A stretch of DNA of 64,000 bases from UBA10518 sp022837185. Lineage in GTDB: Bacteria > Desulfobacterota > Desulfobulbia > Desulfobulbales > Desulfobulbaceae. Position 1 is the first letter of the stretch, and each line of letters opens with the position of its first letter. Shown in pieces: positions 34,885 through 43,405 of the stretch. The stretch covers positions 1-64,000 of the forward strand of contig JAVEQK010000014.1 of NCBI GenBank assembly GCA_034007705.1, read 5' to 3'. Both the position numbers and the translations under genes were made by a program. A model generated the notes under the pieces. That model was given only the letters and a program-made list of their open reading frames with translations. It was not told where the DNA came from and did no database searches.

Positions 34885-36353
34885 ACAGCCTCTGCTCCTC
34901 AGCCGTCCGATCCTTTCTCCTGGCCCTTTCGGCCGTTCCGCTGCTTTTCTGTGCCGTTCCGGCCGCCCACGGTCTGCAGCAGCACCGTGAGATCGAGGGG
35001 CCGTTCGAATCCGTGCGCGACGTTTCCGCCCGATGTATCGGCTGCCACCGGCAGCAGGCAAACGAGGTTCTGGCCAGCACGCACTGGACCTGGAGCCGGA
35101 GAGCGGTCATAAACGGCGAAGCGGTTCCCCTGGGCAAAAAAGACTCCCTGGCCGGCTTTGCCATAGATGTCGCGGCCAATGCAAAGCGATGCACGGCCTG
35201 CCACATCAGCAGCGACCGGGGCAATGTCGATCCCAAGGCCCCTTCCCCCGACGCGCTGGACTGCCTTGTCTGCCATGACACCACCGGCCGCTACCGGGTG
35301 TTTTTCTCCCCGGCCCCTTCACTTGATCCGCAGGCCGATCTGGCTGCCATTGCCCGCAATGTCGGGCGGCCGAACGTGAAAAACTGTCTGACCTGCCATT
35401 TCGCCGATTGCAGCCTTACCGCCTCCGCAAACGGGGACCGGCTGCCTCCCGCGCCGGCGGACATTCACCTGCGGGCCGACGGCGGGAATTTCACCTGTCA
35501 GACCTGCCACGACGGCGGGCATGCCATGGCCGGACACCGGAACCGGTCCGATGACTCCCCCTCAGCCGGGGGAAGGTGCGCCGACTGCCATTCCGACGTC
35601 CCCCATAACCTGGAAATACTGAACAACCACACCGGGAGCGTTGCCTGCCGCACCTGCCACATTCGGACCGACGGCGGCAGCAGCCCAGTCCTGGTCGGCT
35701 GGAACTGGATCATGGCCGGCAGGGGCGTGCCCGTCCATCGGGACACCCCCGGAGGCCGTCTTCGGATCCGGGACCGGAACGGGGCCGAGACGTCGGCCAA
35801 CGTTGAGCCCCTCTATCTGTGGGATGACGGCAGTGATACGGTATATACGAGGGGGCAGCGGGTTCAGCCGGGGGAGATAACGGTTCTGCAGGGTCCGGGC
35901 CCGAAAGGCGCCCGCTCCAAAATCGCCCCTTTCCGGATCATCCACGCCACCCAGCTGTATGACCGCAAATACCGCTACCTCATTTCGCCGCTGCTCAATA
36001 CCGACGGCCCGGAACTTTTCCCCGCCGCCGGCCCGGTCTCCCTGGCCGGGGAAGGGATGAAGGCCCTGGTCCTGCCGTACAGCGGCCAATATGATTACAC
36101 CGCCACCGTGCGGTACAAAAGAATAAGTCATGGTGTTGCCCCGGTTGAACAGGCACTGGGCTGCCTTGACTGTCACGGCCGGTCAGGCCGCATGAATTGG
36201 GCTGAACTGGGATTCGCCGACGATCCCTGGCCCAACGGCCTTTTCATGCAGGAGGCTGAGGGACAGTCCGGGGAGGCGGCAAACAACTCCGGCCCGACAA
36301 CCCCGCCGCCGGCGGAAACGGAAGCTGAGGCTTCGTCTCCTGCCGGCGATTGA
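34881..36353 (+). CDS. Octaheme c-type cytochrome, tetrathionate-reductase-like family
   Basis: 490 aa with a signal peptide (about residues 1-31). Eight haem motifs: CIGCH, CTACH, CLVCH, CLTCH, CQTCH, CADCH, CRTCH and CLDCH. Length, haem count and the region WNWIMAGRGVPVHRDTPGG fit the OTR-like octaheme family (TIGR04315). Shewanella OTR reduces tetrathionate, nitrite and hydroxylamine in vitro; the natural substrate here is unknown. The C-terminus ends in a low-complexity Pro/Glu/Ala tail. Its ATG overlaps the ftsH stop by four bases, so translation is coupled and both genes share the sigma-54 promoter. Confidence 0.88.
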   Translation: MNSLCSSAVRSFLLALSAVPLLFCAVPAAHGLQQHREIEGPFESVRDVSARCIGCHRQQANEVLASTHWTWSRRAVINGEAVPLGKKDSLAGFAIDVAANAKRCTACHISSDRGNVDPKAPSPDALDCLVCHDTTGRYRVFFSPAPSLDPQADLAAIARNVGRPNVKNCLTCHFADCSLTASANGDRLPPAPADIHLRADGGNFTCQTCHDGGHAMAGHRNRSDDSPSAGGRCADCHSDVPHNLEILNNHTGSVACRTCHIRTDGGSSPVLVGWNWIMAGRGVPVHRDTPGGRLRIRDRNGAETSANVEPLYLWDDGSDTVYTRGQRVQPGEITVLQGPGPKGARSKIAPFRIIHATQLYDRKYRYLISPLLNTDGPELFPAAGPVSLAGEGMKALVLPYSGQYDYTATVRYKRISHGVAPVEQALGCLDCHGRSGRMNWAELGFADDPWPNGLFMQEAEGQSGEAANNSGPTTPPPAETEAEASSPAGD

Positions 36354-36463
36354 CATGTCCCGGCAGAGTCCGGCCCTGCGGCAGCGGCGCCGGCGGCCAG
36401 GCCTGGCCCCCTCGCTGATTTTCCCGCGGAACCAGCCCGGATCAGCCCCTTTTGGCCGCCGTC

Positions 36464-37033
36464 TTACCTGCCCGGTTTATTGCGCCGCTTCCATTCCCAG
36501 GGCGACACCGGGGCGGGATCCCGCCAGAGTCCTTTTTTCTGTTGCCGCGCCTTGACCTCCAGTTCCGCCAATTCCCCGCACAGTGGCTGCCGGCGGCAAT
36601 ATCTGGGGTAATACCAGGCCAGTCCCGCCCGGACCAGCTCCCTGTTGACCAGTCGGTCGCCCACGGAAACCAGGGCGACAAGCCGGCCGTACCGGTCGAC
36701 ATCCATTTTCTCCACCGAGACCTTCTGCCCGCCGGCCATCCGCCGGACAAACTGTTTGGCCTTGTTGCTGTAGGGCTGTTTATATTCCGGGGCGTCAACA
36801 CCGTACAGCCGGACTTCAACGGTCCCGGCGCCGCCCTTGATCTGCAGGCTGTCGCCGTCCATTACCTTAACGACCACCCCCTCCCAGGTTTGCGGATAAC
36901 CCGCTTCCTGTTGTTTTGGGGCGGGGCAGCCGCTCAACTGGACCGCCGTGAGGAGGATGAAAGCCCCCGTGAGCAGGAGTCGGACCATGACGGCAGCGGT
37001 CGCGGCAATCGGTTCATGGAACATTTGTTTCAT
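36464..37033 (-). CDS. Thermonuclease (SNase-like) family lipoprotein
   Basis: 189 aa. A hydrophobic leader ends in the lipobox LSGC, followed by a staphylococcal-nuclease fold: VVVKVMDGDSLQI, VRLYGVDAPEYKQPYSNKAK and the end WYYPRYCRRQ..CGELAELEVKARQQKKGLW. The catalytic Arg/Asp/Glu pattern (D..R in VRLYGVDAPE, E in VNRELVRAGL region) is recognisable. It is likely an exported, lipid-anchored nuclease. GAGGAG sits before the ATG at 37033; the frame continues 12 codons upstream. Confidence 0.85.
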   Translation of the reverse strand: MKQMFHEPIAATAAVMVRLLLTGAFILLTAVQLSGCPAPKQQEAGYPQTWEGVVVKVMDGDSLQIKGGAGTVEVRLYGVDAPEYKQPYSNKAKQFVRRMAGGQKVSVEKMDVDRYGRLVALVSVGDRLVNRELVRAGLAWYYPRYCRRQPLCGELAELEVKARQQKKGLWRDPAPVSPWEWKRRNKPGR

Positions 37034-37288
37034 AGAGCGCTCCTCGATAATGGTGAAACCGGTCACCAAGCTTTACCAGGATGGTTTTCACCCGCACGCA
37101 TCGCCGGCCCCGGAATGGAGCATTCTCTCCTGTTCACGGCCGGATGCTTTCCTTATCGCCTGTCCTGCCTGCAGCAGGACATTGCCCAGGCAAACCGGAT
37201 AGCGCTTGTCGCCTTCCCGCTGTTCATGGTATGCAGGTACAGCAATTTTCTCAAGCAGGTTGTGTGCAACAACAGAATGTTTCTGTCC

Positions 37289-38083
37289 ATGAACCGTTTC
37301 TCCTCCAAGACGCCGCCGCGCATCGGCGTTGCCTGGACCGATCCCGCCCTGGAAGGGAAGGCCAGGCGGCTTGCCCGGACCATGGGTCTTCCCCCTGCCC
37401 CCGGGCACCAGTGCGACGTTGTTCTGCAGCTCACCCCCTCCCGCCTTGAACTGTCCTGCCCCGGCCATCCCTCTCTGAACGGGCCGGTCGCGGTCGATTT
37501 TGTCCGGGGGCCGGCCGGCTACCGGCGCAGGCGCGGAGGAAGCGAGGCGCTGCTCAGGGCCCTGGGGCACAAGGCAAACAGACGGACGATGGTCATGGAC
37601 GCCACCGGGGGCTGGGGCGACGACGCCCTGGTGATGGCCGCCCACGGGTGCGAGGTCCTGGTGGTCGAGCGCCATCCGGTCCTGGCCGCGCTGCTGCTGG
37701 ACGGCATCCGCAGAGCTGCGGAACATCCGGCCACCGGTGAGATTGCCGGCAGGATGCGCCTGGTCCGCGGGGACAGTCCGCAGGTTATGGATCAGTTGAG
37801 GGCAGAGGGAACGATCATCGACGTCGTCTATATTGACCCCATGTTTCCGGAACGGCGCAAGTCGGCCAAGGTGAAAAAAAAAGTGCAGATTCTGCAACTG
37901 CTGATCGGCCGGGAGAATGATGCGGAACGCCTGCTGGATGCCGCTCTCCGGACGGCCCGGAAACGGGTTGTCGTCAAGAGGCCGGCAGCGGCCCCGTTTC
38001 TCGGAGGCATCCGCCCCTCCCACAGTTTCCGCGGCAGGACCGTCCGTTTCGATGTCTTCCTGACGGGTATTCCGGCGCCCTGA
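37289..38083 (+). CDS. rsmJ: Class I SAM methyltransferase, RsmJ-like (16S rRNA guanine-N2)
   Basis: 264 aa. The SAM-binding motif is VMDATGGWGDDALVMAAHGCEV, with the RsmJ features VAVDFVRGPAGYRRRRGG, VYIDPMFPERRKSAKVKKK and KRVVVKRPAAAP. In E. coli RsmJ methylates G1516 of 16S rRNA. The frame is open far upstream, but RsmJ similarity starts near MNRFSSKTPPRIG; ATG codons at 37277 and 37289 are both possible and neither has a clear Shine-Dalgarno sequence. It converges with the DUF89 gene, six bases away. Confidence 0.87.
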   Translation: MNRFSSKTPPRIGVAWTDPALEGKARRLARTMGLPPAPGHQCDVVLQLTPSRLELSCPGHPSLNGPVAVDFVRGPAGYRRRRGGSEALLRALGHKANRRTMVMDATGGWGDDALVMAAHGCEVLVVERHPVLAALLLDGIRRAAEHPATGEIAGRMRLVRGDSPQVMDQLRAEGTIIDVVYIDPMFPERRKSAKVKKKVQILQLLIGRENDAERLLDAALRTARKRVVVKRPAAAPFLGGIRPSHSFRGRTVRFDVFLTGIPAP

Positions 38084-38088
38084 GCCGA

Positions 38089-39831
38089 TCAGGCGAAGAC
38101 GCGGTCGTACAGTTTGCCCACCCCGTACTCCTTGCGGCGGCGGAACCGCTCCCATGACGGGCCGGTGATCTGCATCTCGGGATACCTCTTCTGCATATCC
38201 ATGGCGATTTCCATCTCCTTCGTGCAGCCCGTCGAAAAGGTGGCGTCCTTTCCGGACCATTCCGGCGGCACTTTTTCGTGCAGGAGGGAGAAGGCCTTTT
38301 CGATGTCGTCCACGGTCTGAAAACGCCATATATCGATCATGCCGCTGCGCTGGAAAATTTCCCACATGTACATGAGATCATCGGCGTCCAGCCCCTCCTC
38401 GAAGTGTTCGGCGGGATTGATGACCATGACGTTCTCCATGGTCGAGCGCAGATGATCGACAAATATGTTCAGTATTTTCTTGGCCTGTTCGAGCTGGCCG
38501 GGGATGGAGCCGACGATGGCGGAGTAGAACATGATCTTCTGGCCCTTCTCCTTCTGCTTTTTCACCATGTAAATGAGGGTTTCGGCTTTGTTGCGCAAGT
38601 CCTGCTCCGTGAAGTGGATGATTTCCGGATGCCTTTTTTTCACGGTGATGCTGACATCCATTGCATCCTGGCGGGTGATGCTGAGGAGATCGCGGGTGAA
38701 CAGGAAGTGGTTGTTTATGCACGGCAGGCTTCCCGGTGAGCGATTGATGACCAGGTCGGCCTCCTTGAAGGCCCTGGCAAAGGTCACCGAGGTCAGCAGC
38801 GGATTGAACTCCTCCAGGGTCCCGTCGGAGATGATCAGCAGCTGCCGGTCGCTGCGCAGTTTGCTGAGCAGCCGTTTTTTGGATATTTTCAAATCGGAAA
38901 TGATGTCGGCTCCCTTGAGCAGTTCATCCAGGGTCGGGTCTTCCAGCAGATCGACAAAGGAAATCCGGTCATGAAAAAAGGCCTGTTTGACGGCGAGAAT
39001 GACCTTGATGCCCATCTTGATGAGGATGTTGATGATGGCCAGGTCAAAGATTATCTCGCCCGAGCGGCTGCCGGTCCAGAGGACATAGGGACTGCTGCCC
39101 CAGTTCAAGACCTGCCGCAGCCAGTCGCAGAACCATTGCCAGCCTTCGGAATCGATGGTTTCCTGCACGACCCGCTGCACCGTGTGCGGGGCCGGCTGTC
39201 CCTCGTCCTTCCAGATGGAGTCTACGGTGGAAAGGAGGATGAGGCGCTGCAGGCGGACCAGGTGGATCTGCTGGCCGATTTCATCAAGGTTCGCCCCCGG
39301 CTCGATGCGCAGGCCCTCGGGGCTGCTGATGGTCTCTTGGAAGAGCCGCGACCGGAGGAATTGATGGGCCCGCAGGTTCTGTTTTTCCCTGATCGATCCC
39401 TGGGGCCGCTCAATATCGCTGAGGTTGATGAAGACGCGGAGCAGCCTTTTCTCCAGTCGGGTGGGAAGCAGCACCTTTGAGGCCGTCTCGTGGCCGTACT
39501 TGATGCCCAGCAGGATCATAAGATATTGCCGCCGGTAGGGGTCGTCGATGACCGAGCCGACCAGCTCTTCAATCCGATTCCAGATCCGGCGGTAATCCCC
39601 ATCGAGCAGATCCGCCGCTCTTTTCTCGACAATCGCGGTAAACAGCCCGTCCGGACAGGGATAATAGAAGGACTCCCTTTCCATGTGGACTATGAAGTTG
39701 AGCTGTTCCGGCGAAGCGACGATATCGGGGAAGGCCTCAAAGGCGAGGTGATTTTCCGTGAAGAAATTGGTCAGCCAGGCATCCCGTTCGGGGTCGGTGC
39801 CGATTCTCTGTACTGGAAATTCCTTGGTCAT
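38089..39831 (-). CDS. DUF89 / ARMT1-like family protein
   Basis: 580 aa. The middle and C-terminal parts carry the DUF89 fold: QVLNWGSSPYVLWTGSRSGEIIFD, LLIISDGTLEEFNPL and DLVINRSPGSLPCINN, where conserved Asp/Asn/Lys residues bind a metal. Family members are metal-dependent phosphatases, including enzymes that act on damaged sugar phosphates (fructose-1-phosphate and relatives). The N-terminal 200 residues are extra and unrecognised. It is much longer than typical bacterial DUF89 proteins (about 300 aa). A role in clearing phosphosugars next to sucrose metabolism is only a guess. Confidence 0.75.
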   Translation of the reverse strand: MTKEFPVQRIGTDPERDAWLTNFFTENHLAFEAFPDIVASPEQLNFIVHMERESFYYPCPDGLFTAIVEKRAADLLDGDYRRIWNRIEELVGSVIDDPYRRQYLMILLGIKYGHETASKVLLPTRLEKRLLRVFINLSDIERPQGSIREKQNLRAHQFLRSRLFQETISSPEGLRIEPGANLDEIGQQIHLVRLQRLILLSTVDSIWKDEGQPAPHTVQRVVQETIDSEGWQWFCDWLRQVLNWGSSPYVLWTGSRSGEIIFDLAIINILIKMGIKVILAVKQAFFHDRISFVDLLEDPTLDELLKGADIISDLKISKKRLLSKLRSDRQLLIISDGTLEEFNPLLTSVTFARAFKEADLVINRSPGSLPCINNHFLFTRDLLSITRQDAMDVSITVKKRHPEIIHFTEQDLRNKAETLIYMVKKQKEKGQKIMFYSAIVGSIPGQLEQAKKILNIFVDHLRSTMENVMVINPAEHFEEGLDADDLMYMWEIFQRSGMIDIWRFQTVDDIEKAFSLLHEKVPPEWSGKDATFSTGCTKEMEIAMDMQKRYPEMQITGPSWERFRRRKEYGVGKLYDRVFA

Positions 39832-39955
39832 AAAAACATTTCACCGGGGCGTTTTCCGGGGCGGCACGGGCGCCCCCCGCCGGGCCTCCTGCTGCGGGGA
39901 GAGAAAAACGGGCGCCTGTCCCTCCGGCGGGCGCGGATCGCGGCTTTGACCCCTG

Positions 39956-41155
39956 TCAGGAAGCGGCGGCCTTTTCCAGTGCGGCGAGCATGGTCGCGCG
40001 GGCCTGATCGCTCAGCTTCACCGGAATCTGGTACACCAGGGTCCGGGTCATGATTTCCGCCGACCGGGGCAGTGCGTCAGGGTCATACACAACCTGCTTC
40101 CTGCCGCCGGCCTGGAAAGGCCAACCATTCCGACAGGGTGTTTTCCCCTCCAGGAGATGCTCCCATTTCGGATAGTAATGCCAGGTGTTCTCACCGAAAT
40201 TAATCGCCCCGGCCCCGTGCTCCCGCAGTATCTGATTGACGCGGACCGCCCGCTCCCTGTCCGGAAGCATGAATGCCATGAACGTCGCCGAGTCGCCCTC
40301 CTCGTCGAGAATCGTCCGGAATGTTGCACCCGGGATGGCCGCGGCGGCTTCCTTGAGCATGTTCTTGTTGGCCTTCTGGGCGGCGATCATGTCGTCGAGC
40401 TTGGCGAGCTGGGCCAGCCCGATGGCCCCCTGCAGCTCCATCATCCTGTAGTTGAAGCCGATGAATCGCCGGCCCTCACCTCCCCTGCCGCCGGGATTGG
40501 CAACATGATCATGACCGTGGTCATGGTATTCGGACATGGTGCGCCACAGTTCCCGATCGTCGGTTATGATCATCCCCCCTTCCCCGGTGGTCATGGTCTT
40601 GACCGAGTCAAAGGAGAAGGTCCCGCAGGCACCGAAAGTCCCGAGATGTCTGCCCTCCAGGCGGCCGCCCGCGGCCTGGGCCGTGTCCTCCAGAACCGGG
40701 ATGTTGTGCCGGTCGGCGATCGCCTTGATTTCCCTGATCCTGGCCTGGGCGCCGAGCATGTGGACCGGAATGATGGCCGCGGTCTTTTCGGTGATCTTCT
40801 TTTCCAGGTCAGCCGGGTCCATGTTGAGGGTTTCGTCCACCTCGGTGAAAACGGGAACCGCGCCCACGTCGAAAATCGCCTCCCAGGTGGCGACAAAAGT
40901 GAATCCCTGGGTTATGACCTCGTCTCCGGGTCCGACCCCCAGGGCAGCCAGGGCGACCTTCAGGGCTGCGGTACCGGAGGTTACGGCCTGGGCATGGCCG
41001 GCGCCGGTATAGCGGGCAAAGGCCTCCTCGAACTGGCGGACCTTCCACACATCCCCCCGCTGGGCGCCGAACTCGTAGCGAAACAGGACCCCGGTGGCAA
41101 ATACGTCCAGGACCTCGCGTTTTTCCTCTTCACCGAATACTTCAAAGCCGGGCAT
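39956..41155 (-). CDS. DegT/DnrJ/EryC1/StrS family PLP aminotransferase
   Basis: 399 aa. The PLP Lys lies in SFDSVKTMTTGEGGMI, with the family motifs AVTSGTAALKVALAALGVGPGDEV and LEDTAQAAGG. These enzymes aminate keto-sugars of surface glycans or antibiotics. No sugar-pathway neighbours are present; it follows panD by nine bases on the same strand, an unusual pairing. The substrate cannot be read from context. Confidence 0.9.
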   Translation of the reverse strand: MPGFEVFGEEEKREVLDVFATGVLFRYEFGAQRGDVWKVRQFEEAFARYTGAGHAQAVTSGTAALKVALAALGVGPGDEVITQGFTFVATWEAIFDVGAVPVFTEVDETLNMDPADLEKKITEKTAAIIPVHMLGAQARIREIKAIADRHNIPVLEDTAQAAGGRLEGRHLGTFGACGTFSFDSVKTMTTGEGGMIITDDRELWRTMSEYHDHGHDHVANPGGRGGEGRRFIGFNYRMMELQGAIGLAQLAKLDDMIAAQKANKNMLKEAAAAIPGATFRTILDEEGDSATFMAFMLPDRERAVRVNQILREHGAGAINFGENTWHYYPKWEHLLEGKTPCRNGWPFQAGGRKQVVYDPDALPRSAEIMTRTLVYQIPVKLSDQARATMLAALEKAAAS

Positions 41156-41164
41156 GGTTCCACC

Positions 41165-41527
41165 TCACTTGTCAAGATGCTGCTTTACCCTGTTCCTGCC
41201 GTCCAGGAGCAGAATGGTCGGTTTGTACCCCTGGAGCTTGCTCTCCTCGATCAGCACATAGGTGGCGATGATGATCAGATCGCCCGCCAGCCCCTTGCGC
41301 GCCGCGGCGCCGTTGAGACCGATGATACCGGAACCCCGCTCCCCTTCGATCACATATGTCTCGAAACGTTCGCCGTTGTTGATGTTGTAGATCTTGATCT
41401 GTTCAAACGGCACCAGACCGGCGGCATCCATGAGGTCACGGTCCACCGTCAGGCTGCCTTCATAGTTGAGATCGGCCCCGGTCACCGTGGCCCGGTGTAT
41501 CTTTGCTTTCAGCACTGTTCGAAACAT
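41165..41527 (-). CDS. panD: Aspartate 1-decarboxylase
   Basis: 120 aa pro-enzyme. The self-cleavage site is the G-S bond in NLNYEGSLTVD-type sequence (here DLNYEGSLTVD), which forms the pyruvoyl group. Also present are RFETYVIEGERGSGIIGLNGAAA and Lys9. It makes beta-alanine from aspartate for pantothenate. panC lies on the same strand about 200 bases upstream, separated by a hexamer repeat. Confidence 0.96.
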   Translation of the reverse strand: MFRTVLKAKIHRATVTGADLNYEGSLTVDRDLMDAAGLVPFEQIKIYNINNGERFETYVIEGERGSGIIGLNGAAARKGLAGDLIIIATYVLIEESKLQGYKPTILLLDGRNRVKQHLDK

Positions 41528-41619
41528 GTCGCTTCACCTGATGGGCTGCATTTCGCCCTGTATTTCGCGGATGGAGGAAAATAATCCGCCCCTCCGCATT
41601 TGTTTTCTGTCCGGGGTGT

Positions 41620-41660
41620 TCGATTTCGACACCGATCCCGATTTCGATTTCGATTTCGAC
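41620..41660. repeat. Hexamer array (TCGATT/CCGATT)
   Basis: TTCGATTTCGAC and three following ATTTCG-type units between panC and panD. The same hexamer is part of the composite repeats at 22.9-23.3, 30.0 and 55.7 kb. Confidence 0.8.
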
Positions 41661-41735
41661 GGGTTGTCTTCCTGTGCGGTTGCCTGCCAGGTCAACGGAA
41701 TAAAAATATTAAATTAACCCCGCGCCCCGGGTCTG

Positions 41736-42590
41736 TCAACCGTCCCGCAACACCAACCCGTTGTCGATGAGGCGGACCCTGCCGCCGATCCTCACCGCCA
41801 GGGCCACCAGGGTACGGTCGTCGACGGCCGCGGCCGGTTCCAGACTCTCTGCGTCGACAAGGCAGACATAGTCGATTTCCGTCCCCGGAAAGGATTCAAT
41901 ATACTCCCTGAGCCGTCTTTCCAGTCCAATTGCATCCCGAAGCCCGCCGGCGGCGAGTTTGCGGGCCATGACGATGGACCGGTACAGACTCAGGGCGGAC
42001 TCCCGGTCCCCTTCTTCGAGGTAGAGATTCCTGGAGCTCATGGCCAGGCCGTCCGCCTCCCGGACCGTCGGGTGGCCGATGATCTCGATGTCCATGTTCA
42101 GGTCGGCGGTCAGGCGGCGGATCACCACCAGCTGCTGATAGTCCTTTTCCCCGAAAACGGCACAATCGGCCCTGGTCAGGTGAAAGAGCTTGACCAGCAC
42201 CGTCGCGACCCCGTCAAAGTGGCCGGGCCTGCTCGCACCGCACAGATGGCGGGTGATGTCCTTGACGGAGACAACGGTCTGGAACCCCTTGGGATACATT
42301 TCAGCCGGATCCGGAGCAAAAACCGCGTCGACTCCCTCCCCGGCCGCCATCCGGCAGTCCTCCGCAAAATTACGGGGATATGCCGCAAAATCTTCACTGG
42401 GGCCGAATTGCAGGGGATTGACGAACAGGCTGACCACGACCTTGCCCGCCTGCCGCCGGGCACATCGCATCAGGCTGAGATGGGCGTCATGAAAACAGCC
42501 CATGGTCGGCACCAGGGCGATTCCGCCGCCGGCTGCCGCCTGCGCTTTTGCCCATGCCGCCATTTCATCCGGCGAATGGATAATCTCCAT
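41736..42590 (-). CDS. panC: Pantothenate synthetase
   Basis: 284 aa, normal length. The ATP-binding motifs LVPTMGCFHDAHLSLM (HIGH-like) and GEKDYQQLVVIRR, and the C-terminal MSSRN stretch are intact. It joins pantoate and beta-alanine with ATP hydrolysis to AMP. The start overlaps the stop of the YfgM-like gene in an ATGA arrangement. No panB is in the window. Confidence 0.96.
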   Translation of the reverse strand: MEIIHSPDEMAAWAKAQAAAGGGIALVPTMGCFHDAHLSLMRCARRQAGKVVVSLFVNPLQFGPSEDFAAYPRNFAEDCRMAAGEGVDAVFAPDPAEMYPKGFQTVVSVKDITRHLCGASRPGHFDGVATVLVKLFHLTRADCAVFGEKDYQQLVVIRRLTADLNMDIEIIGHPTVREADGLAMSSRNLYLEEGDRESALSLYRSIVMARKLAAGGLRDAIGLERRLREYIESFPGTEIDYVCLVDAESLEPAAAVDDRTLVALAVRIGGRVRLIDNGLVLRDG

Positions 42591-43288
42591 CAGTTTTCCA
42601 GAGCATTGATCCTGGCCTCGATCATTTCCCGGTCGGGATCAAATCCCGGCCCCGAATCCTCGCCTCCCAGGGCGTCCAGATATTTCCGGTACATCGCCAG
42701 GGCCTGTTCAGGGTCGTTCTCCGCTTCGTACACCCGTCCCATGGCCTTGTAGGCGGTGGCCTCAAACCCGCGGAAGGAGGCCAGCTCATTGTAGGAGCTG
42801 ATCGCCTGTTCCGGTTCATTCCTGCTTTCATGCAGGGCGCCCAGATTGTACAGGAGAAGAGGCCTGGCCGGATTGTTTCCGGAAAGGGACTTCTTCACCC
42901 CGTACAACTCCTCGACGGCCCGGTCCTGCTCTTCAGCGGCCGTGGCCATGCGGGCCAGCTCGACCCTGGCCCAGATCCCCGAGGAAGTTGAGCCGTATGC
43001 ATCGGTCACCTGAACCAGCAGTTCCTGCTTTTTCTCCCCTTCCGCCTTCATTGCCTCGGTCAGGGCCGAGGCAGCCTTGTCCTCCCGATGCGACCGATAG
43101 GAACCGTACAGGGAAAACGCGATAATGATGAAAACAACAACTCCGACAACAATCCAGATGGTCCGCTGATTTTTCCTCAGGAACCTGATCAGGTCCGGAG
43201 GAAGCCCGAGCTGATCCAGCAGTCCGGGGGCCTGAATCACCGCCGATTGTTCAATATTTTGACGGTTAAAGGGATTCTGTTCGCTCAT
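42590..43288 (-). CDS. YfgM-like membrane-anchored TPR protein
   Basis: 232 aa. A cytoplasmic N-terminus, one membrane span (about residues 45-66: IWIVVGVVVFIIIAFSLYGSY) and a periplasmic tetratricopeptide region (about 75-230), matching the YfgM/DUF2133-type layout. E. coli YfgM is a SecYEG-associated helper for exported proteins. It is translationally coupled to panC and faces xseA divergently. Confidence 0.82.
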   Translation of the reverse strand: MSEQNPFNRQNIEQSAVIQAPGLLDQLGLPPDLIRFLRKNQRTIWIVVGVVVFIIIAFSLYGSYRSHREDKAASALTEAMKAEGEKKQELLVQVTDAYGSTSSGIWARVELARMATAAEEQDRAVEELYGVKKSLSGNNPARPLLLYNLGALHESRNEPEQAISSYNELASFRGFEATAYKAMGRVYEAENDPEQALAMYRKYLDALGGEDSGPGFDPDREMIEARINALEN

Positions 43289-43405
43289 GTCTTGCTCTCA
43301 GTGAAAGGATATCATCATTGCCTTCCCGGCCAGAAACCGGTTATTATACTTCGTTGGCTGAAAAAATCATTAATGAATTGACTCCCGACGCGAGCCCCGC
43401 CACGT

